Shown: positions 6,543 through 11,733 of the stretch, one piece after another | Layout: each line of letters begins with the position of its first letter | How positions within the stretch are numbered: the stretch's first letter is position 1 | Origin: a virus | Reading direction: 5' to 3' (one strand) | Length of the DNA stretch: 64,000 nucleotides | IMG/VR virus record: IMGVR_UViG_3300013115_000353 | Span: 21,456 to 85,455 of that record | The notes under the pieces: generated by a model | What the model was told of the DNA's origin: nothing | Database searches by the model: none | What the model saw: the letters and a program-made list of their open reading frames with translations, nothing else | Made by a program: the position numbers and the translations under genes

Positions 6543-6597
6543 AATATACACCCCGTGGCCCTAAAAGTCAAGGGCAACCGTGTTAAGAGAATGTCAA
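6543..6597 (-). promoter_or_regulatory. Early promoter with two upstream TTGACA-like repeats
   Basis: Minus strand: TTGACATTCTCTTAACA (6581-6597), -35 TTGACT (6566-6571), 17-bp spacer, -10 TATATT (6543-6548). The preceding TGA (6594-6596) lies in the distal repeat. The transcript would begin at the ATG of the next gene. Confidence 0.85.
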
Positions 6598-6794
6598 GAC
6601 TCGCTGATGACTTCCAGTTCTGGTTGGTATACCCAGCCCTGTGTGTTATTCGCCCAGCTAACATAATATACATTTTTCCCGTGCGGTGCATCCCGTTTAA
6701 TCTCTATCACAACGCCTATTTTGCCTCGTTTGTCAGTGTGTGGTTGTAACCACGCGGCTACTTTCCGTAACCTCACCATGTCACCCACTTTCAT
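6594..6794 (-). CDS. Small SH3/KOW-like protein (66 aa)
   Basis: Opens M-K-V-G-D-M-V-R-L-R, has K-I-G-V-V-I-E-I and Y-Y-V-S-W-A strands, and ends P-E-L-E-V-I-S-E-S. I chose the ATG at 6794 over a TTG at 6800 because it gives seven bases after the GGAGG site and restores the standard 14-base overlap with the upstream gene. Confidence 0.8.
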   Translation of the reverse strand: MKVGDMVRLRKVAAWLQPHTDKRGKIGVVIEIKRDAPHGKNVYYVSWANNTQGWVYQPELEVISES

Positions 6795-7101
6795 CTTCAA
6801 ACCTCCTTAATCCAGTGTAACCTTCCTTGTATCCAATGATTTTACCATCTTTCCAAACCCTATTTAAAAGTTCGTGTTTCTCCTCTGGTGTGATATAATA
6901 ATATGATGGGTCTTCGATGATGCCCTCTATGGGATGGTGTACTTTATAAACTGGATAGTCGGCTTGTATCCAGCCCTTCGGGCTGGGGTTTTCTGCGTCC
7001 CACTCTATTACTTCAAGCACCACGCACCATCCACCTGGCATCCTTTCCTGCCAAATCACATCACCGGCATTTACAATGTGCATTGTGTCAACATACTTCA
7101 C
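6781..7101 (-). CDS. SH3/KOW-like protein with C-terminal extension (106 aa)
   Basis: Residues 9-60 follow the family plan (I-V-N-A-G-D-V-I, W-C-V-V-L-E-V-I, Y-P-V-Y-K-V). A 45-residue extension rich in Tyr, Lys and Glu follows. Overlaps of 14 bases on both sides keep it in the array. The extension may be a fused extra domain. Confidence 0.7.
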   Translation of the reverse strand: MKYVDTMHIVNAGDVIWQERMPGGWCVVLEVIEWDAENPSPKGWIQADYPVYKVHHPIEGIIEDPSYYYITPEEKHELLNRVWKDGKIIGYKEGYTGLRRFEDESG

Positions 7102-7282
7102 TTACCACCTCCAGATTCGTCCAGTTGTGCAAGGTTTGTGTTCCATCGGGCGAAAGGTCGGGCCCATTATGGAGCAGAATCCACGTACTACCCTCGACTT
7201 TAACCACGAGAAACACCCCTTTCTCAGACTCACGGTATGGGTATCGGAATCTCACCAAATCGCCAGCTTTAAAGGGTGTCAT
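7088..7282 (-). CDS. Small SH3/KOW-like protein (64 aa)
   Basis: M-T-P-F-K-A-G-D-L-V-R-F-R opening, G-V-F-L-V-V-K-V central strand, and T-N-L-E-V-V-S-E-V-C ending. The ending carries GGAGGT and the ATG of the gene at 6781-7101. Start overlaps the upstream gene by 4 bases. Confidence 0.8.
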   Translation of the reverse strand: MTPFKAGDLVRFRYPYRESEKGVFLVVKVEGSTWILLHNGPDLSPDGTQTLHNWTNLEVVSEVC

Positions 7283-7470
7283 TTAGCACCTTTCCACGCC
7301 AATAGTTCATCTTCCACGCCAGCAACCAAAGTGTAATCCCATACCCACGTCAAACTACAGTCCATTCCCTGCCAGAGAACCAGCACACGTTGTGCGTGCG
7401 GCGAACCAAACTTAATAATGATACCATAACGAGAATCTCGCTTCTCGCGAACCCAATCACCTGCTTTCAC
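7279..7470 (-). CDS. Small SH3/KOW-like protein (63 aa)
   Basis: GTG start at 7470 within a 14-base overlap. Opens K-A-G-D-W-V-R-E-K-R-D, then Y-G-I-I-I-K-F and V-L-V-L-W strands. The C terminus L-L-A-W-K-G-A-K departs from the family and encodes a weaker ribosome site, AAAGG, for the next gene. Confidence 0.75.
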   Translation of the reverse strand: MKAGDWVREKRDSRYGIIIKFGSPHAQRVLVLWQGMDCSLTWVWDYTLVAGVEDELLAWKGAK

Positions 7471-7645
7471 TTATCACCTCTATATCACTCGCTGCCATAT
7501 ATTCCATTTCGCCGTCACGCCATCGGACCTGATACATTGTCAGCGGTGCAACGCCTTCAATAGCCTCAATGATTATACCAACTTGCCCGTTTCCATTGTG
7601 AAACGACTCAGGCATCAGACTTTTAACCAGATCACCTAACTTCAC
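7457..7645 (-). CDS. Small SH3/KOW-like protein (62 aa)
   Basis: GTG start at 7645 in a 14-base overlap. Textbook member: M-K-L-G-D-L-V-K-S-L, Q-V-G-I-I-I-E-A-I, Y-Q-V-R-W-R, and S-D-I-E-V-I-S-E-S-R. Confidence 0.82.
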   Translation of the reverse strand: MKLGDLVKSLMPESFHNGNGQVGIIIEAIEGVAPLTMYQVRWRDGEMEYMAASDIEVISESR

Positions 7646-7817
7646 TTACCACCTCAAACAGCCCCGCAAAGGCACTATCTTCAAGCCAATCATCAAGCCA
7701 CACAAAATCAATATAGTTATAAACAGATTCGTTAATGGTTCCTTTTGATATACGACTACGCAATACGATCCCTAAATGTCCACTCGATATATGTCTAATC
7801 AGATCACCGGGTTTCAT
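7632..7817 (-). CDS. Small SH3/KOW-like protein (61 aa)
   Basis: M-K-P-G-D-L-I-R-H-I-S-S-G-H-L-G-I-V-L at the start and L-F-E-V-V-S-E-V-R at the end. The middle Y-I-D-F-V-W-L-D-D strand is acidic. 14-base overlaps on both sides. Confidence 0.8.
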   Translation of the reverse strand: MKPGDLIRHISSGHLGIVLRSRISKGTINESVYNYIDFVWLDDWLEDSAFAGLFEVVSEVR

Positions 7818-7989
7818 TTAATAGCTCCAATACACCAGCGGTGCAACGACTTCTCCCCAGATGTGTGGGGATCCACTGCACGCTATATTCAGGTGCAAGT
7901 GTCGCGTTGAGAGGTAGATACTCTCTGACGATGACACCCATTAAATACGTGTCTTGTCTCTTGTGTTTCACCAAGTCACCGACTTTCAT
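7804..7989 (-). CDS. Small SH3/KOW-like protein (61 aa)
   Basis: M-K-V-G-D-L-V-K-H-K-R opening, M-G-V-I-V-R-E and Y-S-V-Q-W-I strands, and G-V-L-E-L-L-N-E-T-R ending. ATG at 7989 overlaps the upstream stop by 4 bases. Confidence 0.8.
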   Translation of the reverse strand: MKVGDLVKHKRQDTYLMGVIVREYLPLNATLAPEYSVQWIPTHLGRSRCTAGVLELLNETR

Positions 7990-8159
7990 TTAACCACCTC
8001 TATCTTTGATACGCTCCAACTGCCTTTTCCGTGGCGCGTCATCACGGTAACATGATCAATAGTGAGCAGTGCCCCTGTTATTCTCGATGGTATCTCGATG
8101 ATCAGTGCCACCTCTTCGCGCCCGTTAATGGTGCGCTTTACCAGATCACCGATTTTCAT
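7986..8159 (-). CDS. Small SH3/KOW-like protein (57 aa)
   Basis: Read directly: M-K-I-G-D-L-V-K-R-T-I-N-G-R-E-E-V-A-L-I opening and S-K-I-E-V-V-K ending. ATG at 8159 lies in a 14-base overlap with the basic protein upstream. It has A-L-I-I-E-I and H-V-T-V-M-T-R strands, matching the family layout. Confidence 0.75.
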   Translation of the reverse strand: MKIGDLVKRTINGREEVALIIEIPSRITGALLTIDHVTVMTRHGKGSWSVSKIEVVK

Positions 8160-8304
8160 CTAACTGCCCCTTGTGCTTCACCTGACGGACGTAGCCGCGC
8201 TTGCTGTGGTATCCGGCGCCACGCCTACCCGTTAGCCCCTTGGAGTGAACCACGAGCCAGTTACGAGCCTTGGGGGGCTTGTTCTTGTTGCGCTTTCGAG
8301 CCAT
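8146..8304 (-). CDS. Small highly basic protein (52 aa)
   Basis: First gene of its unit, with ATG at 8304, AAGGAG ribosome site and the promoter at 8324-8377. The product starts M-A-R-K-R-N-K-N-K-P-P-K and has many Lys/Arg and almost no acidic residues until its end, suggesting nucleic-acid binding. It is not an SH3 member by sequence, yet its last codons (E-N-R-stop) form the standard 14-base overlap that starts the next gene, so it has been joined to the array at the common junction. Confidence 0.72.
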   Translation of the reverse strand: MARKRNKNKPPKARNWLVVHSKGLTGRRGAGYHSKRGYVRQVKHKGQLDENR

Positions 8305-8323
8305 AATATCTCCTTACTCTCTA

Positions 8324-8377
8324 AATATACACCCCAGAGAGCTAAAAGTCAAGGGGTAGATGTCAGGTAAATGTAAA
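8324..8377 (-). promoter_or_regulatory. Early promoter with degenerate upstream repeats
   Basis: Minus strand: TTTACATTTACCTGACA (8361-8377), -35 TTGACT (8347-8352), 17-bp spacer, -10 TATATT (8324-8329). The distal repeat starts two bases from the 3' end of the tRNA-Thr gene, so the promoter sits between tRNA and mRNA units. Confidence 0.82.
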
Positions 8378-8378
8378 A

Positions 8379-8454
8379 TGGAGCCCAAGATCAGAATCGA
8401 ACTGATGACCTTTTCCCTACCAAGGAAATGCTCTGCCAACTGAGCTACCTGGGC
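8379..8454 (-). tRNA. tRNA-Thr (anticodon GGT)
   Basis: A 76-base cloverleaf on the minus strand. The acceptor stem is GCCCAGG paired with CTTGGGC, the D-arm contains AGCTCAGTTGG, and the anticodon loop is TTGGTAG within a TTTCC/GGAAA stem. The T-loop is TTCGATT. The 3' CCA is encoded. The anticodon GGT reads ACC and ACU (Thr). It lies at the 3' end of a unit of small genes and would need processing at its 5' end. Confidence 0.93.
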
Positions 8455-8455
8455 G

Positions 8456-8572
8456 CTAATCTTTAAGTTTGTTTTTTAAGTTTTCAATCAGTTTTTGAAA
8501 ATGTTTAATAGCATTTTCATATGCTTCAATACTTTCTTCGACTTGTTTTGTTTCTTCTTTTGTTAATGACAT
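8456..8572 (-). CDS. Small coiled-coil protein (38 aa)
   Basis: Begins M-S-L-T-K-E-E-T-K-Q-V-E-E-S and continues as one amphipathic, Lys/Glu-rich helix to K-N-K-L-K-D. The ATG at 8572 has a near-perfect AAAGGAGGA ribosome site. The TAG stop sits one base from the 5' end of the tRNA-Thr. Its AT-rich codons differ from the GC-richer SH3 array, which hints at separate acquisition. Probably a short coiled-coil oligomer; function unknown. Confidence 0.78.
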   Translation of the reverse strand: MSLTKEETKQVEESIEAYENAIKHFQKLIENLKNKLKD

Positions 8573-8601
8573 CTTTCCTCCTTTAAGTTATAAATGTAAA
8601 T

Positions 8602-8738
8602 AAGAGGATCCCCGTTGTGCGATCTTGCTCACACTGCTAACCTCCCTTTAACTGTTTGTTGCTGTCTCACTTCAGACATGCTTGTGGTTCGTAGGAGATA
8701 TTGAACCACTCCACTTATAAGTTATCGGGGATCCTCTT
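8602..8738 (-). ncRNA. Candidate structured non-coding RNA or mini-element
   Basis: A 137-base stretch closed by a perfect 13-bp inverted repeat, AAGAGGATCCCCG (8726-8738 as read on the minus strand) with CGGGGATCCTCTT (8602-8614). Inside are a GTGGTTC/GAACCAC hairpin, a GTCT/AGAC hairpin and a GTGTGA/TCGCAC hairpin, giving a multibranched fold. It holds no family gene, only a 16-codon frame without a ribosome site. It could be a small RNA, a leader for the gene at 8456-8572, or a short inverted-repeat element. No conserved RNA family is recognised. Confidence 0.55.
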
Positions 8739-8746
8739 TAAAATAG

Positions 8747-8968
8747 TCACTTTGTTACGGCTCCATTTATCACCTCAATCTCATAGTTGTTTTCGTTAAT
8801 AACACCCTGCACCGTGCCGGTCCTGGTGCATCGTCCAGGTATCAATATATCCCATAGTCCATCATCGGGGGGCGGATACTTACGCATTACCAGACAAGGC
8901 CCCACCCATAAATCATACGGCGGTGGCTGAAAGTTGGCCTTGTACCTAATCAAATCACCTACCTTCAC
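8747..8968 (-). CDS. Small SH3/KOW-like protein (73 aa)
   Basis: GTG start at 8968 in a 14-base overlap. Opens K-V-G-D-L-I-R-Y-K-A and contains G-P-C-L-V-M-R-K-Y, W-D-I-L-I-P and Y-E-I-E-V-I-N-G-A-V-T-K. It is the last SH3 gene before the structured element at 8602-8738, and its ending lacks the start signal for another gene. Confidence 0.77.
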   Translation of the reverse strand: MKVGDLIRYKANFQPPPYDLWVGPCLVMRKYPPPDDGLWDILIPGRCTRTGTVQGVINENNYEIEVINGAVTK

Positions 8969-9161
8969 TGATTACCTCCACCTCTGCTCTTTTAAACCAC
9001 ATCTCTCTCACCCATTTACTCTCAATGGTAATATGGGGTCTGTGGAAATGTACCAATATATAATCGCCCTGAACACTTGTTGCTCTTTCCCATTTAACTA
9101 TTACACCCACCATATGATGCCCAGTTCGTCTATATGGCCGCACCAGATCACCTATTTTCAC
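8955..9161 (-). CDS. Small SH3/KOW-like protein (68 aa)
   Basis: GTG start at 9161 chosen because it gives K-I-G-D-L-V-R-P-Y-R-R directly after the start and a 14-base overlap. The frame is open to 9260 but that part overlaps the upstream gene. Strands M-V-G-V-I-V-K-W and Y-I-L-V-H-F, and ending A-E-V-E-V-I-S-E-G-R. Confidence 0.78.
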   Translation of the reverse strand: MKIGDLVRPYRRTGHHMVGVIVKWERATSVQGDYILVHFHRPHITIESKWVREMWFKRAEVEVISEGR

Positions 9162-9363
9162 TAAGCACCTCCAAGAACTCATCATCGGACAGGTATTCAG
9201 CGGAAAATGTCCCGTGATCGGGACACGTCCAGTGAATCGTGATGACCTCGTTGTACGCATACTGTACGCATTTTGTTATAATACCTTTCCAGTCGCCACA
9301 ATACGCAAAACCGGGATCCAGCACGTGCTCTGTTGTAAACCTAACCAAATCACCTACTTTCAT
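9148..9363 (-). CDS. Small SH3/KOW-like protein (71 aa)
   Basis: M-K-V-G-D-L-V-R-F-T opening, W-K-G-I-I-T-K-C and V-I-T-I-H-W strands, E-F-L-E-V-L-S-E-N-R ending. Two Cys residues in the middle (C-G-D-W, W-T-C-P-D-H). ATG at 9363 in a 14-base overlap. Confidence 0.8.
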   Translation of the reverse strand: MKVGDLVRFTTEHVLDPGFAYCGDWKGIITKCVQYAYNEVITIHWTCPDHGTFSAEYLSDDEFLEVLSENR

Positions 9364-9529
9364 TTATAACCTCGTATTCATATGATGCCTTCGGAAAATG
9401 CAGTTCGATTCGCTTGGACTCATTCAAAATAATAAACTTGTTTGGACGATCTTCAACCAGATACCCGATGTGCTCTGAGTTGGAAAGGTTGTCTTTCAGT
9501 CTGATTCTAATCTTTGGAAAGTCTTTCAT
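9350..9529 (-). CDS. Hypothetical array-borne protein (59 aa)
   Basis: Begins M-K-D-F-P-K-I-R-I-R-L-K and ends Y-E-Y-E-V-I-N-E-S-R. It lacks the G-D-L-V opening of the SH3 family, but its last codons are the standard ribosome site plus start junction for the gene at 9148-9363. It has I-G-Y-L-V-E-D and F-I-I-L-N-E strands, so it could be a strongly diverged member that lost its first strand. ATG at 9529 overlaps the upstream stop by 4 bases. Confidence 0.7.
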   Translation of the reverse strand: MKDFPKIRIRLKDNLSNSEHIGYLVEDRPNKFIILNESKRIELHFPKASYEYEVINESR

Positions 9530-9723
9530 TTTATAACCTTTAGCTGATAGCTGTTTTGTTGTTTGATTCTACCCTGAAGAAAGTTCCACGATACCCAAAC
9601 GGGATAAGTTACACTAATAGGGCAGTTCTGCACATCGACAACTATTCCTAATGATAGCGGACACTTATGAGAGTCACGCGCTGCTCCATCCATCTTAAGA
9701 GTTACTAAATCACCCACCTTCAT
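9526..9723 (-). CDS. Small SH3/KOW-like protein (65 aa)
   Basis: M-K-V-G-D-L-V-T-L-K opening, L-G-I-V-V-D-V and V-W-V-S-W-N strands, Y-Q-L-K-V-I-K ending. ATG at 9723 in a 14-base overlap. Confidence 0.8.
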   Translation of the reverse strand: MKVGDLVTLKMDGAARDSHKCPLSLGIVVDVQNCPISVTYPVWVSWNFLQGRIKQQNSYQLKVIK

Positions 9724-9964
9724 TTATAACCTCCACATGAACCGCATACCGTCGAATCCTCTTTCCTTCTGTGGTTAGAATAAACATAGTACGAACAGGT
9801 GCCTCTGCAATCTGCTCTGCCGTATATGCTTCTGGAGAACGATTGTGTGTTTCAAGAACAATACCATATGTGTACGGAGGCATAACGCATCGCTTCTTCG
9901 TACACCATCCTTCTCGCACCAGATCGCCCACTTGTGCGCAGTGTCCCGGTTTAACTGCCTTCAT
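9710..9964 (-). CDS. Small SH3/KOW-like protein (84 aa)
   Basis: A 12-residue leader precedes the family core V-G-D-L-V-R-E-G-W. It then has a basic C-T-K-K-R-C-V stretch, a Y-G-I-V-L-E-T strand and an insert of about 15 residues. The ending is V-H-V-E-V-I-N-E-G-G. 14-base overlaps on both sides. Confidence 0.78.
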   Translation of the reverse strand: MKAVKPGHCAQVGDLVREGWCTKKRCVMPPYTYGIVLETHNRSPEAYTAEQIAEAPVRTMFILTTEGKRIRRYAVHVEVINEGG

Positions 9965-10142
9965 TTATAACCTTCAATAACATTCTTTTAAACCAGCCCT
10001 TGTCTGCGTTTTTGTTTGCCCATATAATAAGACACTCATTCCCTCGACATTGAACAACCAAACCGGGACAAAAAATATCACGGCTCACGTCATTCAAATG
10101 AACGATTAGATCGCCTACACTGGGGGCACCGCTACTTTTCAC
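9951..10142 (-). CDS. Small SH3/KOW-like protein (63 aa)
   Basis: GTG start at 10142; overlap with the upstream gene is 11 bases. P-S-V-G-D-L-I-V-H-L core, P-G-L-V-V-Q-C and C-L-I-I-W-A strands, M-L-L-K-V-I-N-E-G-S ending. Confidence 0.78.
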   Translation of the reverse strand: MKSSGAPSVGDLIVHLNDVSRDIFCPGLVVQCRGNECLIIWANKNADKGWFKRMLLKVINEGS

Positions 10143-10329
10143 TTATAACCTCCACTTCGCTTTCATACGTCACAGATGTTCCATCTCTTAATGTCCATTT
10201 TGGGTTAGCCCATAAGACCGCCCATCTCGCATCGCCATCGTCGTCATCGAAAAGAAACTTAACCACCAGCCCAATACCAAAGTCCTGTCCAGGGCCCTCA
10301 ACACGCTGTACTAAATCACCCGGTTTCAT
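10132..10329 (-). CDS. Small SH3/KOW-like protein (65 aa)
   Basis: ATG at 10329 chosen because the product then opens M-K-P-G-D-L-V-Q-R-V and overlaps the upstream membrane-protein gene by 14 bases. Strands I-G-L-V-V-K-F and A-V-L-W-A, with an acidic D-D-D-D-G-D loop between them. Ends V-E-V-I-S-E-K. Confidence 0.78.
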   Translation of the reverse strand: MKPGDLVQRVEGPGQDFGIGLVVKFLFDDDDGDARWAVLWANPKWTLRDGTSVTYESEVEVISEK

Positions 10330-10438
10330 CTGGCTGACTCCACAAGTATTTAATGTATGCGCCCAGAAAAGGCAGCGAAGAACCCCATAGAACGAGAAAC
10401 GATAGCTCCTGATGGCAGTTAGCAAACAAGTGTTCCAT
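10316..10438 (-). CDS. Small membrane protein (40 aa)
   Basis: Begins M-E-H-L-F-A-N-C-H-Q-E-L and has one hydrophobic segment (about residues 13-32, L-S-F-L-V-L-W-G-S-S-L-P-F-L-G), then a short polar tail. The ATG at 10438 overlaps the TAA of the upstream gene (TAATG). The tail codons form the 14-base junction with the next gene. Predicted single-span inner membrane peptide; role unknown. Confidence 0.7.
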   Translation of the reverse strand: MEHLFANCHQELSFLVLWGSSLPFLGAYIKYLWSQPDETG

Positions 10439-10812
10439 TAAATAGCAATGCTCCGTTCAATATAAATATTTTCAAACCCCCAGCCGCGATGTACATTATC
10501 GTCTGAGTCCTCGCCTATGCGAACAAAACGATAAAAGTTAACAGCCTCGTGTTCGTCGCCATCGACATCGATATGTTCGCCATCGCACCAGTCCATAAAG
10601 TCAACGATAGCATCGATCTCTTCGTAGCCCTCAAACCATTTGATACTGGACCAGTTAAACAGGATGTTACCATCTCCGTCATAGTCTTTGATCATCCTAT
10701 CTGTCCCTGAAAAACACATCTCACGTGCTTCCGGCGACTTTGCCATTGTGGCTAAGAACTGTGGCATCACCTCTTTGGCGACGATAAAAACGACTTCTGA
10801 ACGATAGCCCAT
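10438..10812 (-). CDS. Hypothetical phage protein, MGYRSEV type (124 aa)
   Basis: Starts M-G-Y-R-S-E-V-V-F-I-V, an opening I associate with small proteins in many tailed phages and some plasmids. The rest is acidic (repeated Asp/Glu/Gly stretches such as D-V-D-G-D-E-H-E) with a beta-rich end, G-W-G-F-E-N-I-Y-I-E-R-S. No catalytic motif is visible. It lies second in the unit from the promoter at 10998-11052. Confidence 0.75.
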   Translation of the reverse strand: MGYRSEVVFIVAKEVMPQFLATMAKSPEAREMCFSGTDRMIKDYDGDGNILFNWSSIKWFEGYEEIDAIVDFMDWCDGEHIDVDGDEHEAVNFYRFVRIGEDSDDNVHRGWGFENIYIERSIAI

Positions 10813-10813
10813 T

Positions 10814-10978
10814 TTAAACCCCTGCTTCTTTATTAAGTTTTGTCAACAGTTCGTTGAGCGATTCGATCTCGCTTTCGAGGTAGTCGGCATCGCCATACAT
10901 AGCGCAGGTTTCCAGATCATCGATCCGATTGTTGACACAATCGATCAGCGAAATGATTTCATCGGTTGTCAGATTCAT
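10814..10978 (-). CDS. Small helical protein (54 aa)
   Basis: Read directly: M-N-L-T-T-D-E-I-I-S-L-I-D-C-V-N-N at the start, then an acidic helix with a heptad-like L-E-S-E-I-E-S-L-N-E-L-L-T-K-L. The ATG at 10978 follows AAGGAG and the promoter at 10998-11052. Its TAA ends two bases before the ATG of the next gene. Likely a small coiled-coil dimer. Confidence 0.72.
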   Translation of the reverse strand: MNLTTDEIISLIDCVNNRIDDLETCAMYGDADYLESEIESLNELLTKLNKEAGV

Positions 10979-10997
10979 TTTTTCTCCTTACTCTATA

Positions 10998-11052
10998 AAT
11001 ATAGCACCGGACGGCACCAAAGTCAATAGGGAAGTTGTTAAGTAGATGTCAA
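10998..11052 (-). promoter_or_regulatory. Early promoter with two upstream TTGACA-like repeats
   Basis: Minus strand: TTGACATCTACTTAACA (11036-11052), -35 TTGACT (11021-11026), 17-bp spacer, -10 TATATT (10998-11003). The preceding TGA (11049-11051) is in the distal repeat. It appears to drive the unit from 10978 down to the tRNA-Thr. Confidence 0.84.
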
Positions 11053-11309
11053 GCCTTGCTGACTAATACAAGTTCGTGTGAAAGGTATACCTGATGGAGA
11101 GATCCGAATAAAACTGTGATACGATACATATCATGCACGTTTTCTGTTATCATAACTATTCCTACAGGTTCCGGTGGCACCCAATCGCCTTGAGCGCGGT
11201 GTATTTCGATCAGTTTCGGATCCAAACGAACCAGATCCCCTATTTGGTAAACTCGTCCGATAACATTTCCTCTAACGAGACGTAAAATGCCCTGCTCTCT
11301 GGTGGGCAT
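11049..11309 (-). CDS. SH3/KOW-like protein with unclear start (up to 86 aa)
   Basis: The family core V-Y-Q-I-G-D-L-V-R-L-D lies at residues 20-30 and is followed by V-G-I-V-M-I-T-E and Y-R-I-T-V-L-F strands. The only ATG is at 11309, which overlaps the upstream gene by 70 bases in another frame and has no clear ribosome site. The core resumes exactly where the upstream gene ends, one base back in frame. It may start at the overlapped ATG, or be reached by a -1 shift from the upstream gene. Confidence 0.65.
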   Translation of the reverse strand: MPTREQGILRLVRGNVIGRVYQIGDLVRLDPKLIEIHRAQGDWVPPEPVGIVMITENVHDMYRITVLFGSLHQVYLSHELVLVSKA

Positions 11310-11443
11310 TCATCTAAAATATCATTAACCAAATCTATTAACTTGGCTATTTCCTCCCTCTCTTTCTTCTGTCGGTATTCGTCTAAATCAACGACGTTAT
11401 CATCACCCGACCACCCTATCTTAATATCGAAATCGTAGCACAT
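11240..11443 (-). CDS. Hypothetical acidic helical protein (67 aa)
   Basis: ATG at 11443 follows an AAGGA site. N-terminal M-C-Y-D-F-D-I-K-I-G-W, then D-L-D-E-Y-R-Q-K-K-E-R-E-E-I-A-K, a charged helix. The TAG stop falls inside the region encoding the SH3 core of the downstream frame. Function unknown. Confidence 0.65.
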   Translation of the reverse strand: MCYDFDIKIGWSGDDNVVDLDEYRQKKEREEIAKLIDLVNDILDECPPESRAFYVSLEEMLSDEFTK

Positions 11444-11482
11444 TAACGGTGTTTCCTTGTGTGTAAAAATGTTTTGTATACT

Positions 11483-11671
11483 CTAAGATGATGTAGCTTT
11501 TTTCAAGAACATCGCGTGAAACTTTAGCTCGGCACGATTGGGAAACAAAACGATATAACTGTTCTTATGGTTCCCTTCTCGCACAATGAGCCCCGTGCGA
11601 TGATCGGGGATCTCTTCTTGGTTTGTGCCGTCTGTAATGACAACCAAATCACCTGGCTTAAAAGTTTTCAT
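11483..11671 (-). CDS. Small SH3/KOW-like protein (62 aa), possibly leaderless
   Basis: Opens M-K-T-F-K-P-G-D-L-V-V-I-T-D and has R-T-G-L-I-V-R-E and Y-I-V-L-F-P strands. The ATG at 11671 is nine bases after the -10 box at 11680-11685, leaving at most a two- or three-base leader. A GTG one codon upstream is also in frame. Ends F-L-K-K-A-T-S-S, without a downstream start signal. Confidence 0.75.
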   Translation of the reverse strand: MKTFKPGDLVVITDGTNQEEIPDHRTGLIVREGNHKNSYIVLFPNRAELKFHAMFLKKATSS

Positions 11672-11679
11672 CACTTATA

Positions 11680-11733
11680 AGTATGCCACTCTTTCTTAAA
11701 AGATGCAAGCAATATATGTCAAGTCGCTGTCAA
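11680..11733 (-). promoter_or_regulatory. Early promoter, weaker core, with two TTGACA repeats
   Basis: Minus strand: two TTGACA repeats (11728-11733 and 11717-11722) 11 bp apart, then TTGCAT as -35 (11703-11708), 17-bp spacer, CATACT as -10 (11680-11685). The TGA of the preceding gene (11719-11721) lies in the nearer repeat. Confidence 0.7.

Noticed and set aside
8632-8682. 16-codon frame starting M-S-E-V-R-Q-Q-Q inside the structured element
   Set aside because: No ribosome site, and the frame lies across predicted stems; more likely a chance frame.
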